In this document: positions 7,299 to 14,816 of the stretch, piece after piece
How the letters are laid out: each line of letters opens with the position of its first letter
How positions within the stretch are numbered: the stretch's first letter is position 1
Source of the DNA: an uncultured Phycisphaerales bacterium
Lineage (GTDB): Bacteria; Planctomycetota; Phycisphaerae; WQYP01
Assembly (NCBI GenBank): GCA_903868035.1
Contig: CAIPTQ010000304.1
Location: 1 to 17,850, forward strand
Length of the DNA stretch: 17,850 nt
Direction of reading: 5' to 3'
The notes under the pieces: generated by a model
What the model was told of the DNA's origin: nothing
Database searches by the model: none
Seen by the model: the letters and a program-made list of their open reading frames with translations, nothing else
Made by a program: the position numbers and the translations under genes

Positions 7299-8879
7299 TT
7301 ATTCTTCCTCAAGGGCCAGTTCCTGCGCCGAGTTGTCGATCATGGCATCCCACTGCCGCCCCTCCGCTTCCAGCAGCCGCTGCGCCTCCGCCGGGCCCCA
7401 GGTTCCCGCCGGATATAACGCCAGACCCGGCATTCCCTGCGCCCACGCCGTCTCAATCGAATCAATGATCCGCCACGAACCGTCCACCTCGTCATTGCGG
7501 ATGAACAGCGTGAAATCACCCAGGATCGCATCGAGCAGCAGCCGTTCGTAGGCCTCCGGCGAATAGCTGCCGAACGCCTCGTCGTAGTCAAAATCCATGT
7601 GCGCCGGGGCGATATGCGTCACCGTGCCGGGCGTCTTGGCGTTGATGAGCAGCGAAATACCCTCGCGCGGCTGCACCCGCAGCACCAGCACATTGTGCTG
7701 CAGGCTGCGGCGGTCCGCGCCATCGGCCCCAAAGAGCACCCCCGGCGCGGGTTTGAAGTGGATGCAAATTTCCGAACCCGCCTTGGGCATCCGCTTGCCG
7801 CTGCGGAGGTAGAAGGGCACGCCCTTCCACCGCCAGTTTTCGATGTACAGTTTGACCGCGGCGAACGTCTCCGTCTGGCTATTGGGATCGACCCGTTCCT
7901 CCTGCCGATAGCCGCGCAGTTCCTTCGCCGCCGCCCCATCACCATACTTCACGCCCGTGTACTGCCCGCGCACCGTCCGTGCCGCCACTTCTTCGGGCGT
8001 CAGCGGGGGAATCGCCCGCAACACCTTCACCTTCTCATCCCGGATCGAATTGGCGTCCAGTCCCACCGGCGGCTCCATGGCCGTCAGCGTCAGCAATTGC
8101 ATCAGGTGATTCTGCACCATGTCGCGCAGCGCCCCGGCGGTCTCGTAGTATGGGCCGCGACCCTCCACGCCGATGGCCTCGGCCACCGTGATCTGCACGT
8201 GATCGACGTAATTGCGTTTCCACACCGGCTCAAAAAGCCCGTTGGCGAACCGGAACACCAGCAGATTCTGCACCGTCTGCTTGCCCAGGTAGTGGTCGAT
8301 GCGGAACACCTGCGACTCATCAAACACCGGGCTTATTTGCCCGTGAAGCGCCTGGGCGGTGGCGCGGTCGCGTCCAAAGGGTTTCTCCACAATGATGCGC
8401 CGCCACGCCGCGGGGGAATACGGGTCGATAAGCCCCAGTTCCGCCGCGCCCAGCCGCTGGATGATCGTGGCAAAGTCGGCGGGGCTGGTCGCCAGGTAAT
8501 ACAGCCGCCGTCCGCCGATGGTGAATTGCTGATCCAGCTCGGCAAACCGCTGTTTCAGCCGCTCATAGCCGCCGGCATCCTCAAACGTTGACTGATGATA
8601 GAACAGCCGCCCGGCCAGGCCGTTCCAGATATCCGGGTCCAAGGGCTTGCTGCGGGAAAAGCGCTGCACGCCCTCGAGCATTTCCTGCCGGAATTGCTCG
8701 TCCGTCTTGGGCCGCCGGGCGAAGCCGACGACGACGGTGTTTTTGTGCAACAGGCCGTCGCGGGTCAGGTTATAAAGCGCCGGCAGCAGCTTGCGCATCG
8801 TCAAATCGCCCGTGGCACCGAAGATGGTGAGGATGCAAGGCGCGGCACGCGGCGGCGTTTCAGGGGCGGATTCAGGCAT
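7299..8879 (-). CDS. zwf: Glucose-6-phosphate 1-dehydrogenase
   Basis: Oxidises glucose 6-phosphate to 6-phosphogluconolactone with NAD(P)+, the entry step of the oxidative pentose phosphate and Entner-Doudoroff routes; cytosolic. Length is 526 aa, normal for the family (about 490-515) plus a short Pro-rich start. The Rossmann motif [10 protein letters not shown] is at residues 21-30, EKPFGRD at 165-171, the substrate-binding signature RIDHYLGK at 193-200, and the general-base histidine H258 in RDMVQNH. The C-terminal all-beta domain ([12 protein letters not shown] and beyond) is complete. The ATG at 8879 is chosen over an upstream in-frame TTG because AGGAG (8890-8886) sits 6 nt before it. 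No 6-phosphogluconolactonase or 6-phosphogluconate dehydrogenase gene lies alongside. A -10-like TAGAAT is at 8909-8904. Confidence 0.97.
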   Translation of the reverse strand: MPESAPETPPRAAPCILTIFGATGDLTMRKLLPALYNLTRDGLLHKNTVVVGFARRPKTDEQFRQEMLEGVQRFSRSKPLDPDIWNGLAGRLFYHQSTFEDAGGYERLKQRFAELDQQFTIGGRRLYYLATSPADFATIIQRLGAAELGLIDPYSPAAWRRIIVEKPFGRDRATAQALHGQISPVFDESQVFRIDHYLGKQTVQNLLVFRFANGLFEPVWKRNYVDHVQITVAEAIGVEGRGPYYETAGALRDMVQNHLMQLLTLTAMEPPVGLDANSIRDEKVKVLRAIPPLTPEEVAARTVRGQYTGVKYGDGAAAKELRGYRQEERVDPNSQTETFAAVKLYIENWRWKGVPFYLRSGKRMPKAGSEICIHFKPAPGVLFGADGADRRSLQHNVLVLRVQPREGISLLINAKTPGTVTHIAPAHMDFDYDEAFGSYSPEAYERLLLDAILGDFTLFIRNDEVDGSWRIIDSIETAWAQGMPGLALYPAGTWGPAEAQRLLEAEGRQWDAMIDNSAQELALEEE

Positions 8880-8903
8880 ACGTAACTCCTTTGCCAACCC
8901 CTC

Positions 8904-8909
8904 ATTCTA
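8904..8909 (-). promoter_or_regulatory. Candidate -10 box for zwf
   Basis: TAGAAT on the minus strand (5/6 to TATAAT) would start transcription near 8897 and give an 18-nt leader containing the AGGAG ribosome site. No good -35 is present; the best is CTGTCA with a 19-nt spacer. Confidence 0.35.
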
Positions 8910-8995
8910 TCCGGGTATGGTCGCGCCATGACAGCACCGGCACTCCATGCGACCATGCGACTGTCACCGCGCATGGTGGATGGTGGAACCGGTTC

Positions 8996-9025
8996 TTGCC
9001 GGATTGGTCATTCGGAGGCTATAAT
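8996..9025 (+). promoter_or_regulatory. Sigma70-type promoter, probably leaderless, for 9032 and HIT
   Basis: TTGCCG (8996-9001), an 18-nt spacer, then a perfect TATAAT (9020-9025). Six bases separate the -10 from the ATG at 9032, so transcription is expected to begin at or within a base or two of the start codon. A GGAGG at 9014-9018 lies upstream of the -10 and would not be in the mRNA. Confidence 0.65.
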
Positions 9026-9031
9026 ATTCGC

Positions 9032-9268
9032 ATGACTTTGGATACGCTTAAAGCGATGTTGACCCGACGCCCCTTTGAACCGATGCGCGTCAAAACCAGC
9101 AATGGAGAAGTATTTGAGATTCGCCATCCCGAAATGGCGATGCTGGCCAAGAGCGCCCTGGCTATCGTGCATCCGGATTCCAACGGCGGCCCTTCGGACA
9201 AAGTCGAGTATATTTCCTACCTGCACATTTCCAGCGTCGAAAGCCTCGTAGGGGCATCCATTCGATAA
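9032..9268 (+). CDS. Conserved-type 78-aa protein of unknown function
   Basis: Function unknown. The 78-aa product starts MTLDTLKAMLTRRPFEPMRV and contains the segment NGEVFEIRHPEMA, then a variable stretch and a hydrophobic end (YISYLHISSVESL). I recall proteins of this pattern (a short N-terminal helix, RRPFEP, ExRHPE, and a C-terminal strand ending in hISxVE) as a small uncharacterised family frequent in planctomycetes; that is memory, not a search. The pattern suggests a compact beta-rich soluble fold; no membrane segment or catalytic motif is seen. The ATG at 9032 is preferred over the in-frame upstream ATG at 8891 because the promoter's -10 ends 6 nt before it and the upstream 47 codons do not look coding. 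The HIT gene begins 13 bp after its stop, so the two are probably co-transcribed. Confidence 0.75.
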   Translation: MTLDTLKAMLTRRPFEPMRVKTSNGEVFEIRHPEMAMLAKSALAIVHPDSNGGPSDKVEYISYLHISSVESLVGASIR

Positions 9269-9281
9269 CCACGGCGGTTTC

Positions 9282-9785
9282 ATGTCCCACACCCTCTATG
9301 CCCCCTGGCGACTCGACTACATCAAAACCGTCTCCGACGGCCCGACGGCATGTTTCCTTTGCGATGCCGCCAAAAACCCCGACCAGGATGCCGCCAACAT
9401 GGTTCTGGCACGCACGCCCCTGTGCCTGTTGATGCTCAACAAGTACCCCTATGTCAACGGCCACCTCCTCGCCGCCCCCTACCGCCACGCCCCCACGCCC
9501 GTGGAATGCTCCCCCGAGGAACGCGCCCAGATGATGGAACTGCTGACCCTGGGCCAGCAGGCTTTGGACCTGGCCATGAACCCGCAGGGGTACAACATCG
9601 GGTTGAACATAGGGAAATGCGCCGGGGCGGGCGTGCCAGGGCACATCCACGGCCACATCGTGCCGCGGTGGAACGGGGACATTAATTTTATCACGATATT
9701 GGGGAATGTGCGGGTGATTCCGCAGGCGATTGAGCAGGCGTATGCGCAACTCAAGGAAGCGGTGGCGACTTTGGCTTTTCCATAG
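9282..9785 (+). CDS. HIT-family hydrolase/phosphorylase (Ap4A phosphorylase-like)
   Basis: Histidine-triad nucleotide-binding enzyme, expected to cleave dinucleoside polyphosphates or adenylated nucleotides in the cytosol. Length is 167 aa. The N-terminal LYAPWRLDYI and the CFLC pair (C24, C27) match the Ap4A phosphorylase/FHIT-like bacterial branch. NKYPYVNGHLL lies at 53-63, and the triad H121-I-H123-G-H125-I-V is complete and followed by PRW. H123 is the expected middle nucleophile. The start at 9282 has no convincing Shine-Dalgarno; the gene lies 13 bp after the 78-aa gene and likely shares its promoter. The last 35 bp overlap the 3' end of the convergent zinc-ribbon gene. The exact substrate cannot be told from sequence. 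Confidence 0.92.
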   Translation: MSHTLYAPWRLDYIKTVSDGPTACFLCDAAKNPDQDAANMVLARTPLCLLMLNKYPYVNGHLLAAPYRHAPTPVECSPEERAQMMELLTLGQQALDLAMNPQGYNIGLNIGKCAGAGVPGHIHGHIVPRWNGDINFITILGNVRVIPQAIEQAYAQLKEAVATLAFP

Positions 9786-10509
9786 CGCTCGATACATTCA
9801 AATCAATATTGCCTGTCTGCTGACGATCATTGATTGGTGTGCCACACTCTGGACAAACACCCGAAATGTTTCCCGTCAGGTTGTATTCACATTTCCTGCA
9901 TACCAACGGATCGCGAACGGGTGCTGGTGTCCGGCTCAGCAACCATGCGACCAACCAACTGCACAACGGCATGGTTGGCAGGAAAACCATCAAGAACAAG
10001 ATGGGCGATTCGATGCGATGCGGTTTGTATGCCACATGCCACCAGCCATCCATCGGCGATATGCACCACAAAAATGTCGCGGCACAAAGCATAACCCCCT
10101 GCCCGGCAACTACAATTCCCAGTAGTCTTTCCAGGGATGGACGGGGCGACCAAAGCCTCGCCCAAAGAAAGTGAAAGCTAGCCCACCATAACATGAGGCT
10201 CGGAAAAAATGCCGAGGCCTGGCCCCCTTGCGTATGAGTGATGACGTTCCGGATAGGCGGAAGATAAAACGCGAGTATGTGGTTGTATCCTCCCCTCGGT
10301 TCCCAATCGATGCCGATACTCAGCCACAAGACACTGATGAACAGGTCCGCCGCTGCCCCAAAAATGATTCCTTTTCGAATGGTTGGCCAGGATCGCAAAG
10401 CCACGCCAGGCAGCAATCCAACCATGGCACCACGAAGTATCGGTATCGGACAATAGGTTCCCAGTCCGGCGATCAATGAGGCTCCGAGAATGGCTGGCTT
10501 TCGGCTCAT
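9751..10509 (-). CDS. Multi-pass membrane protein with C-terminal zinc ribbon
   Basis: Function unknown. The 252-aa product has about five hydrophobic segments at roughly residues 6-36, 46-67, 100-119, 128-150 and 168-191. A cytoplasmic-type zinc ribbon follows: C204-R-K-C207, an 11-residue spacer with the EYNLTG word, then C219-P-E-C222. This CxxC-xYxLxG...CPECG module is characteristic of many planctomycete membrane proteins (recalled, not searched). The polar tail after residue 226 is encoded over the end of the HIT gene, so the two genes overlap tail to tail by 35 bp. The gene follows the RND exporter on the same strand after 52 bp and may be its distal cistron; no Shine-Dalgarno is clear. 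Metal binding is inferred from the cysteines. Confidence 0.78.
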   Translation of the reverse strand: MSRKPAILGASLIAGLGTYCPIPILRGAMVGLLPGVALRSWPTIRKGIIFGAAADLFISVLWLSIGIDWEPRGGYNHILAFYLPPIRNVITHTQGGQASAFFPSLMLWWASFHFLWARLWSPRPSLERLLGIVVAGQGVMLCAATFLWCISPMDGWWHVAYKPHRIESPILFLMVFLPTMPLCSWLVAWLLSRTPAPVRDPLVCRKCEYNLTGNISGVCPECGTPINDRQQTGNIDLNVSSAMEKPKSPPLP

Positions 10510-10561
10510 TACATATCTACGACCACCGTGGGAAAATGTTCATCCTTACCGTCAAATTGCA

Positions 10562-13489
10562 TCACGTTCTCTCTTTGTCCTCATTTACCCCTGATTCCGT
10601 GTTCGGCCCGTTTGACGCCAACGCTCCCGCCAGTGCGTCTGACGCCCCATTCCGATGATACACCCCCTTGTGTTTCAGCCGCCACGTCAAAATCGGCCGC
10701 AGCACCACCACCGCCGCCAAATAGATGCACCCTGTCCCCACCGCCATCACCCAACCTAGCGATTGCAGCCCGTGGTGCTTGGCCATCATCATGAAGCCGA
10801 ACGAACAGGACGTGACGATGCCGCAGAGCAGCAGCGCCCGATCCGAGACATCCCACACCCGCCACACCCGCCGCGGGTCATACAGCGTCTCGCGATACCG
10901 ATGCACCATGAACACGCCGTACTCATGGCCCGCCCCGATCAATATCGGCAGCGCGAAAAAGTTGGCGAAATTCCACGAGCCGGGTATGCCGGTGCATTCC
11001 TCCAGTGTCCGGCCCCCCAGCGGCACGGAATGCCAGACGTACATGACGAGCAGCAGCATGGGCAGGCCCAGGCCGAGCACCGATATGGCCAGCAGGGTCT
11101 GGGTGAGCTTCCGCATGTCGGCCAGCACGAGGATAAAAATCAGCGCCAGCGCGTAGATCGTGCTCCACTTAAACGCCTTATGTATCTCCGCCGTTGAATG
11201 CAGGAGCTGCGGGGCGATGCCCGTCGGCTCCTGCACGCGCGACTCGAGCTCGTGGACAAAATCCTCCAGCTTCCCCGTCTCCCATAAATCTTCTTTTGGA
11301 TGAATATACAGTGCGTACAGCTTCGTTTCGCCCGCCACCTTGGGCTCGCTGATCAGCCGATCCCGCAACGTCGGCGGCAGGGATGCCTCATCAAGCGGGG
11401 CAGGAGCGAACCCTTTCACATTTCGCCGCACCTCCGCGACAAACCGCCGCTGCCATTCCCCCACCCGGGCCAGCTTCGTCCCCTCATCCCCAGCCCCGCG
11501 CAACGCCGCCGCCAGCCGGCCCGCAGACGCACGCACTTCCGTGAGATCCCCGCCCTCCGCCTGCTTGCCCCACTGCTCCACCAGCCCCTCCGCCGCCGCC
11601 GCTAGCGCCCCCAAATCAGCCGCCACCGGCATCGCCGGCTCCTGCCAGTTGATCTTCACCTTCTCCGCATTCTGCTTCACCAGCCACTTCTGCTTGTCCA
11701 GCGCACTTAGAATACTCTCCGTCTTACCTATTGTGCCGCCCTTGTCCGCCGGCACGTCCGTCTGTATCAGGTCATCCCCCTCGGCCCCCAGCCTGCGGCC
11801 CAACAGCGCCCCCCGCATCTCCTCCAGCTTCTTTAAATCCGGTGACGTCACCACGGCATACCACGTCGGCAGCTTCCGCACCGCTTTCACGCTCGGCAGT
11901 TCATCCGCCTGCAGCTTGAGCAGATTCGGATCAAACTGCGGCGGTAGCGCCACCAGCAATCCCAGCCCCGCCACCACGATCCACACCGCCGCGGGCACCA
12001 AACGCCAGCCGCCCGCCCCCGGATGCGCCTCGCGATGCCGATACCGCCGGGACTCGTGTACCCGGCCCACGCTTGCCGGGAAAATTGTGAGCAGCGCCGG
12101 GAGAATCGTATACCCCGACAGCAGACACAACAGCAGCCCTCCGCCGGCGACAATCCCCAACTCCGCCGCCCCCTGGAAATCCGTCAACAGCGCCACAAAA
12201 AACGCCCCCGCCGCCCCGCAGCAGGCCGTGGATATTGGCGGACTTACGTAGCGAAACACCCGCGCCCACACGGCCTGGGGACGGGTATAGCGCTTCTTCT
12301 CGAAGCGATACCGCGTCAAAATCTGGATCAGGTAATCCATCCCGATGCCGATCAGCGCGATCACGAAGACCAGCGAGAGCAGATTCAGCCGCCCCACCGA
12401 TATCGTCGCCCAGCCAAAGGTCCAGCCGATGCCCACCCCCAGGCACAATTCGGCGACGATCACCAGCCAGAGGTTCCGCAGAAATATCAGCAGCACCACA
12501 AACACCAACGACAAACCCAAAATTTCCGCGATCCGCGCATCGCGGTCGCTGGTCGCCAGTTCATCGGCCTCCAGCGCCGGCCGGCCACTGATCACCGGCG
12601 CCTTGAACTCCGGAAATTCCTTCGCCACCCGCTCCACCGCCGCCTGCATCCGCTCCTTCGGTCCCGACAAATCCTGCAACGACGAATAATCATTATTCGA
12701 ATATATGTTGATAATCCCGATCCGCTGCGTCTCATACGCCGCCGTCCCCCGCTTCGTCTCGTCCTTGAGCATGAAATACCCCCGCACCCCCGGATCGCGC
12801 TCCGCCCGCGGATCCACATTGTACAAGCTCGGCACCGCCCCCTCCCCCGGATTTCCCCGCCCCCACTGCTCCACCGGCGTCTCCACCGCCGTCGCCAGCG
12901 ACCCCATCACCTCAATCGCCAATCCCTTGGCCTCCTTCGGCCCCCCCACCGCCAGCGCCGTCAGCACCCGCCGCGTCATGTTCCCCCCGCTGAATAACCC
13001 TAGCGCCTTGGCTTCCAGGGAATCCGGATCCCCCGCAATCTTCCCCAGCCGCGCCAGCTCATCCACCGCCCCATTCGCCGCCCGCACCCCCTCCCACTCC
13101 TCAAACAACAGCCCCTGCTCCCCCATATCCTCCGGCGGCACCCGCGCATCCACCCGCGTCACATCCCCCTTGAGCGCCAACAACGCCTCCCGCATCCGAT
13201 CCGCCAACTCGCCCCACCGCCGCGCCGTCGGCGGCCGCGCCGCATCCGCCGGCTCCAGAATCACCATATACGCTTCACTCTCCGGAAACCGCCGCGTGAA
13301 CTCCTCATAGTCCCGGAAAAATTTCAGCTTCGGCGTCATCAGGGCTTCCTGATCCGCCGACAGCCCCAACCCGAACCACGCCCCCACAATGCACGCCAGC
13401 AACGTGACGGCACAAAGCCCGAGGGTTGTCCGGGGATACGTCACCACCCGAATGACCAACTTCACCAACTGATGCTGAACAAAACCCAT
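10562..13489 (-). CDS. RND/MMPL-superfamily exporter (HpnN-like)
   Basis: Inner-membrane, proton-driven exporter with the duplicated RND layout. Length is 975 aa. Each half has one helix, a large periplasmic domain and a five-helix bundle: helices near 22-42, 322-475, 497-515 and 777-935, with periplasmic loops at about 43-320 and 516-775. The acidic TM4-type motifs are GIGMDY (380-385) in repeat one and GAGHEYG (852-858) in repeat two. This resembles the hopanoid-associated HpnN and MMPL branches (lipid export) more than the drug-efflux AcrB branch, but no hopanoid gene is in view and the substrate is not determinable. ATG at 13489 lacks a Shine-Dalgarno; a -10-like TAAAGT ends 8 nt before it. 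It is divergent from the 41-aa gene. The C-terminal 35 residues are polar and probably disordered. Confidence 0.88.
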   Translation of the reverse strand: MGFVQHQLVKLVIRVVTYPRTTLGLCAVTLLACIVGAWFGLGLSADQEALMTPKLKFFRDYEEFTRRFPESEAYMVILEPADAARPPTARRWGELADRMREALLALKGDVTRVDARVPPEDMGEQGLLFEEWEGVRAANGAVDELARLGKIAGDPDSLEAKALGLFSGGNMTRRVLTALAVGGPKEAKGLAIEVMGSLATAVETPVEQWGRGNPGEGAVPSLYNVDPRAERDPGVRGYFMLKDETKRGTAAYETQRIGIINIYSNNDYSSLQDLSGPKERMQAAVERVAKEFPEFKAPVISGRPALEADELATSDRDARIAEILGLSLVFVVLLIFLRNLWLVIVAELCLGVGIGWTFGWATISVGRLNLLSLVFVIALIGIGMDYLIQILTRYRFEKKRYTRPQAVWARVFRYVSPPISTACCGAAGAFFVALLTDFQGAAELGIVAGGGLLLCLLSGYTILPALLTIFPASVGRVHESRRYRHREAHPGAGGWRLVPAAVWIVVAGLGLLVALPPQFDPNLLKLQADELPSVKAVRKLPTWYAVVTSPDLKKLEEMRGALLGRRLGAEGDDLIQTDVPADKGGTIGKTESILSALDKQKWLVKQNAEKVKINWQEPAMPVAADLGALAAAAEGLVEQWGKQAEGGDLTEVRASAGRLAAALRGAGDEGTKLARVGEWQRRFVAEVRRNVKGFAPAPLDEASLPPTLRDRLISEPKVAGETKLYALYIHPKEDLWETGKLEDFVHELESRVQEPTGIAPQLLHSTAEIHKAFKWSTIYALALIFILVLADMRKLTQTLLAISVLGLGLPMLLLVMYVWHSVPLGGRTLEECTGIPGSWNFANFFALPILIGAGHEYGVFMVHRYRETLYDPRRVWRVWDVSDRALLLCGIVTSCSFGFMMMAKHHGLQSLGWVMAVGTGCIYLAAVVVLRPILTWRLKHKGVYHRNGASDALAGALASNGPNTESGVNEDKERT

Positions 13490-13497
13490 GGGCGGCT

Positions 13498-13526
13498 ACT
13501 TTAGCCACGATTTACCCCGGCCTCAA
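13498..13526 (-). promoter_or_regulatory. Promoter of the RND gene, possibly leaderless
   Basis: TTGAGG (13526-13521), a 17-nt spacer, then TAAAGT (13503-13498), with 8 nt to the ATG at 13489. A short inverted repeat (GGCTA / TAGCC, 13494-13506) covers the -10 and could be an operator or chance. No ribosome site is present between the expected transcription start and ATG. Confidence 0.5.
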
Positions 13527-13544
13527 CAATACTTTCCGCCGCGC

Positions 13545-13574
13545 TTGCCCGGAACCTTCCATTTGCGGTACAAT
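13545..13574 (+). promoter_or_regulatory. Promoter of the 41-aa basic protein
   Basis: TTGCCC (13545-13550), an 18-nt spacer and TACAAT (13569-13574, 5/6 to consensus). Transcription would begin near 13581, giving a leader of about 28 nt that includes AAAGG (13593-13597). It is divergent from, and does not overlap, the RND promoter. Confidence 0.6.
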
Positions 13575-13608
13575 CCCCGGCTCGACTTACCGAAAGGCAG
13601 GCACAATC

Positions 13609-13734
13609 ATGGCACGTCCGGGCGATAACTATAAACTCCGCTGGCGCAGCAAGAAGGCCAACAAGGGCCGCAAGCCCTCCAAGGGCCGGGTCAAGGGCTG
13701 GAGCACCAGGCACTATCCCCATCTGTATGCCTGA
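13609..13734 (+). CDS. 41-aa highly basic protein, ribosome- or nucleic-acid-associated type
   Basis: A very short gene with its own promoter and terminator. The 41-aa product begins MARPGDNYKLRWRSKKANKG and contains 13 Lys/Arg against a single Asp, with two Trp (12, 31), four Tyr/His in the tail (HYPHLY) and repeated KGR/GRK words at 19-30. This composition is that of small ribosomal proteins or nucleic-acid-binding peptides, but I recognise no named family; it does not match bL36, bL34 or bTHX as I know them. Coding support comes from the promoter at 13545-13574, a modest AAAGG/AGG ribosome site 7-11 nt before ATG, and the intrinsic terminator 51 bp after the stop. Function is not known; a role at the ribosome is inference from composition only. 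Confidence 0.75.
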   Translation: MARPGDNYKLRWRSKKANKGRKPSKGRVKGWSTRHYPHLYA

Positions 13735-13784
13735 GATTCAAGCCCGCTTCCCGGGGCGTGAAGGCTGCATGGATTCAGAATTCG

Positions 13785-13818
13785 ACCGCATCCCCCGCGG
13801 ATGCGGTTTTTCGTTTTT
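13785..13818 (+). terminator. Intrinsic terminator after the 41-aa gene
   Basis: Perfect 9-bp GC-rich stem ACCGCATCC / GGATGCGGT (13785-13793 and 13799-13807) with a 5-nt loop, followed by T-rich TTTTCGTTTTT. It is the only textbook Rho-independent terminator in the window, and it isolates the 41-aa gene from the HAD gene. Confidence 0.9.
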
Positions 13819-13846
13819 GCACCACGCGGTTCGTGGGCACAAGCCG

Positions 13847-13876
13847 TTGGCAAGTTTCACTTCCGTACTCTACAGT
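13847..13876 (+). promoter_or_regulatory. Promoter of the HAD gene, probably leaderless
   Basis: TTGGCA (13847-13852, 5/6 to consensus), an 18-nt spacer and TACAGT (13871-13876). Exactly 6 nt separate the -10 from the ATG at 13883, and no Shine-Dalgarno is available. Confidence 0.55.
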
Positions 13877-13882
13877 GGATAG

Positions 13883-14743
13883 ATGCAGCAGACCGGATCA
13901 CATCCCAAGGACCAGCGCGACAAAGCCCGCATCCGCATGGTGGCCATAGACCTTGACGGCACGCTGCTGTCCAGCCGCAAAACCATCACCCCCAAAACGC
14001 ACACCGCCATCAAGGAGGCGCTGGCCGCCGGGGTCAAGGTGGTGCTGGCCACGGCCCGGCCGCCGCGGTCGGTGCGGGCGTACTACGAGGCGTTGCGCCT
14101 GGACACGCCGACGATCAACTATAACGGGGCGTTGATCTGGGATGAGCTGCGGCGCAAGGTGGTCGAGCACGTGCCGCTGGAGGCGGCGGTGGCCAAAAGG
14201 GTGATCGCCTGGGGCCGCCGGATATATCCGGAACTGCTGGTGAGCGTGGAGATTCTGGACAAGTGGTACACGGACCACTACGCGGACATTCCCGAGTACA
14301 TGACGGAGACGGCCAAGCAATTCACGCCGGATTTCATTGGCCCGTTGGACGCGTTCCTGCGGGTGCCGATTACCAAGCTGATGCTGCTGGGCGCGCCGGT
14401 GCGGATCGTGGAACTCGAGCGCGGCATCGCGGGCAAGTTCGCCAGGATCGTGTCGCAAACGCGCTCCGACGCCCACATGCTGCAGCTCATGAGCCCCAAG
14501 ACTTCCAAGGCCGGGGCGGTGGCGAAGATTGCGGCGCTGCTGGGCATTGGCGCGGCGGAGGTGCTGGCGATCGGGGATGCGCCCAATGATGTGGAGATGC
14601 TGGAGTGGGCGGGGATGGCGGTGGTGCCGGAGAACGGGTGGGCAGAGGCCAAGGCGGTGGCGGATGCGGTGGTGCCGTCGAATGATGCGGACGGGGTGGC
14701 GGTGGCGCTGCGGAAGTATGTGTTGGGTGCGGATGGGGGGTGA
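13883..14743 (+). CDS. Cof-type HAD-superfamily phosphatase
   Basis: Mg2+-dependent phosphohydrolase of the haloacid dehalogenase superfamily, type IIB cap (Cof/YidA-like), likely acting on sugar phosphates or other small phosphoesters in the cytosol. Length is 286 aa. Motif I is D23-L-D25-G-T (nucleophile and acid/base), motif II T57 in VLATARP, motif III K209 in TSKAGAV, and motif IV GDAPND at 231-236. The cap lies between about residues 86 and 200. The family usually starts a few residues before motif I; here about 18 polar residues precede MVAIDLDGT. An internal ATG at 13937 would give a more usual length, but it has no ribosome site, while the ATG at 13883 is placed 6 nt after a promoter -10. 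Substrate cannot be assigned. Confidence 0.92.
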   Translation: MQQTGSHPKDQRDKARIRMVAIDLDGTLLSSRKTITPKTHTAIKEALAAGVKVVLATARPPRSVRAYYEALRLDTPTINYNGALIWDELRRKVVEHVPLEAAVAKRVIAWGRRIYPELLVSVEILDKWYTDHYADIPEYMTETAKQFTPDFIGPLDAFLRVPITKLMLLGAPVRIVELERGIAGKFARIVSQTRSDAHMLQLMSPKTSKAGAVAKIAALLGIGAAEVLAIGDAPNDVEMLEWAGMAVVPENGWAEAKAVADAVVPSNDADGVAVALRKYVLGADGG

Positions 14744-14816
14744 TTCACTCGCAGTGTGGCGCTTCAGCCGGCGACCGTGTCGGCGGTCTTTCACAACACG
14801 CCGGTATTGGCGTCGT

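Noticed and set aside
8880..8897. TTG at 8897 as the zwf start
   Set aside because: The AGGAG ribosome site lies inside that extension and is ideally placed for the ATG at 8879.
8891..9031. 47-codon N-terminal extension of the 78-aa protein from an ATG at 8891
   Set aside because: The stretch has no coding character, contains the promoter for 9032, and overlaps the zwf leader.
13501..13722. A 73-codon minus-strand frame over the 41-aa gene
   Set aside because: It runs through both divergent promoters and has no ribosome site or recognisable motif.
14780..14815. Hairpin ACGCC/GGCGT between the HAD and KilA-N genes as a bidirectional terminator
   Set aside because: The stem is only 5 bp and no T-run follows on either strand.
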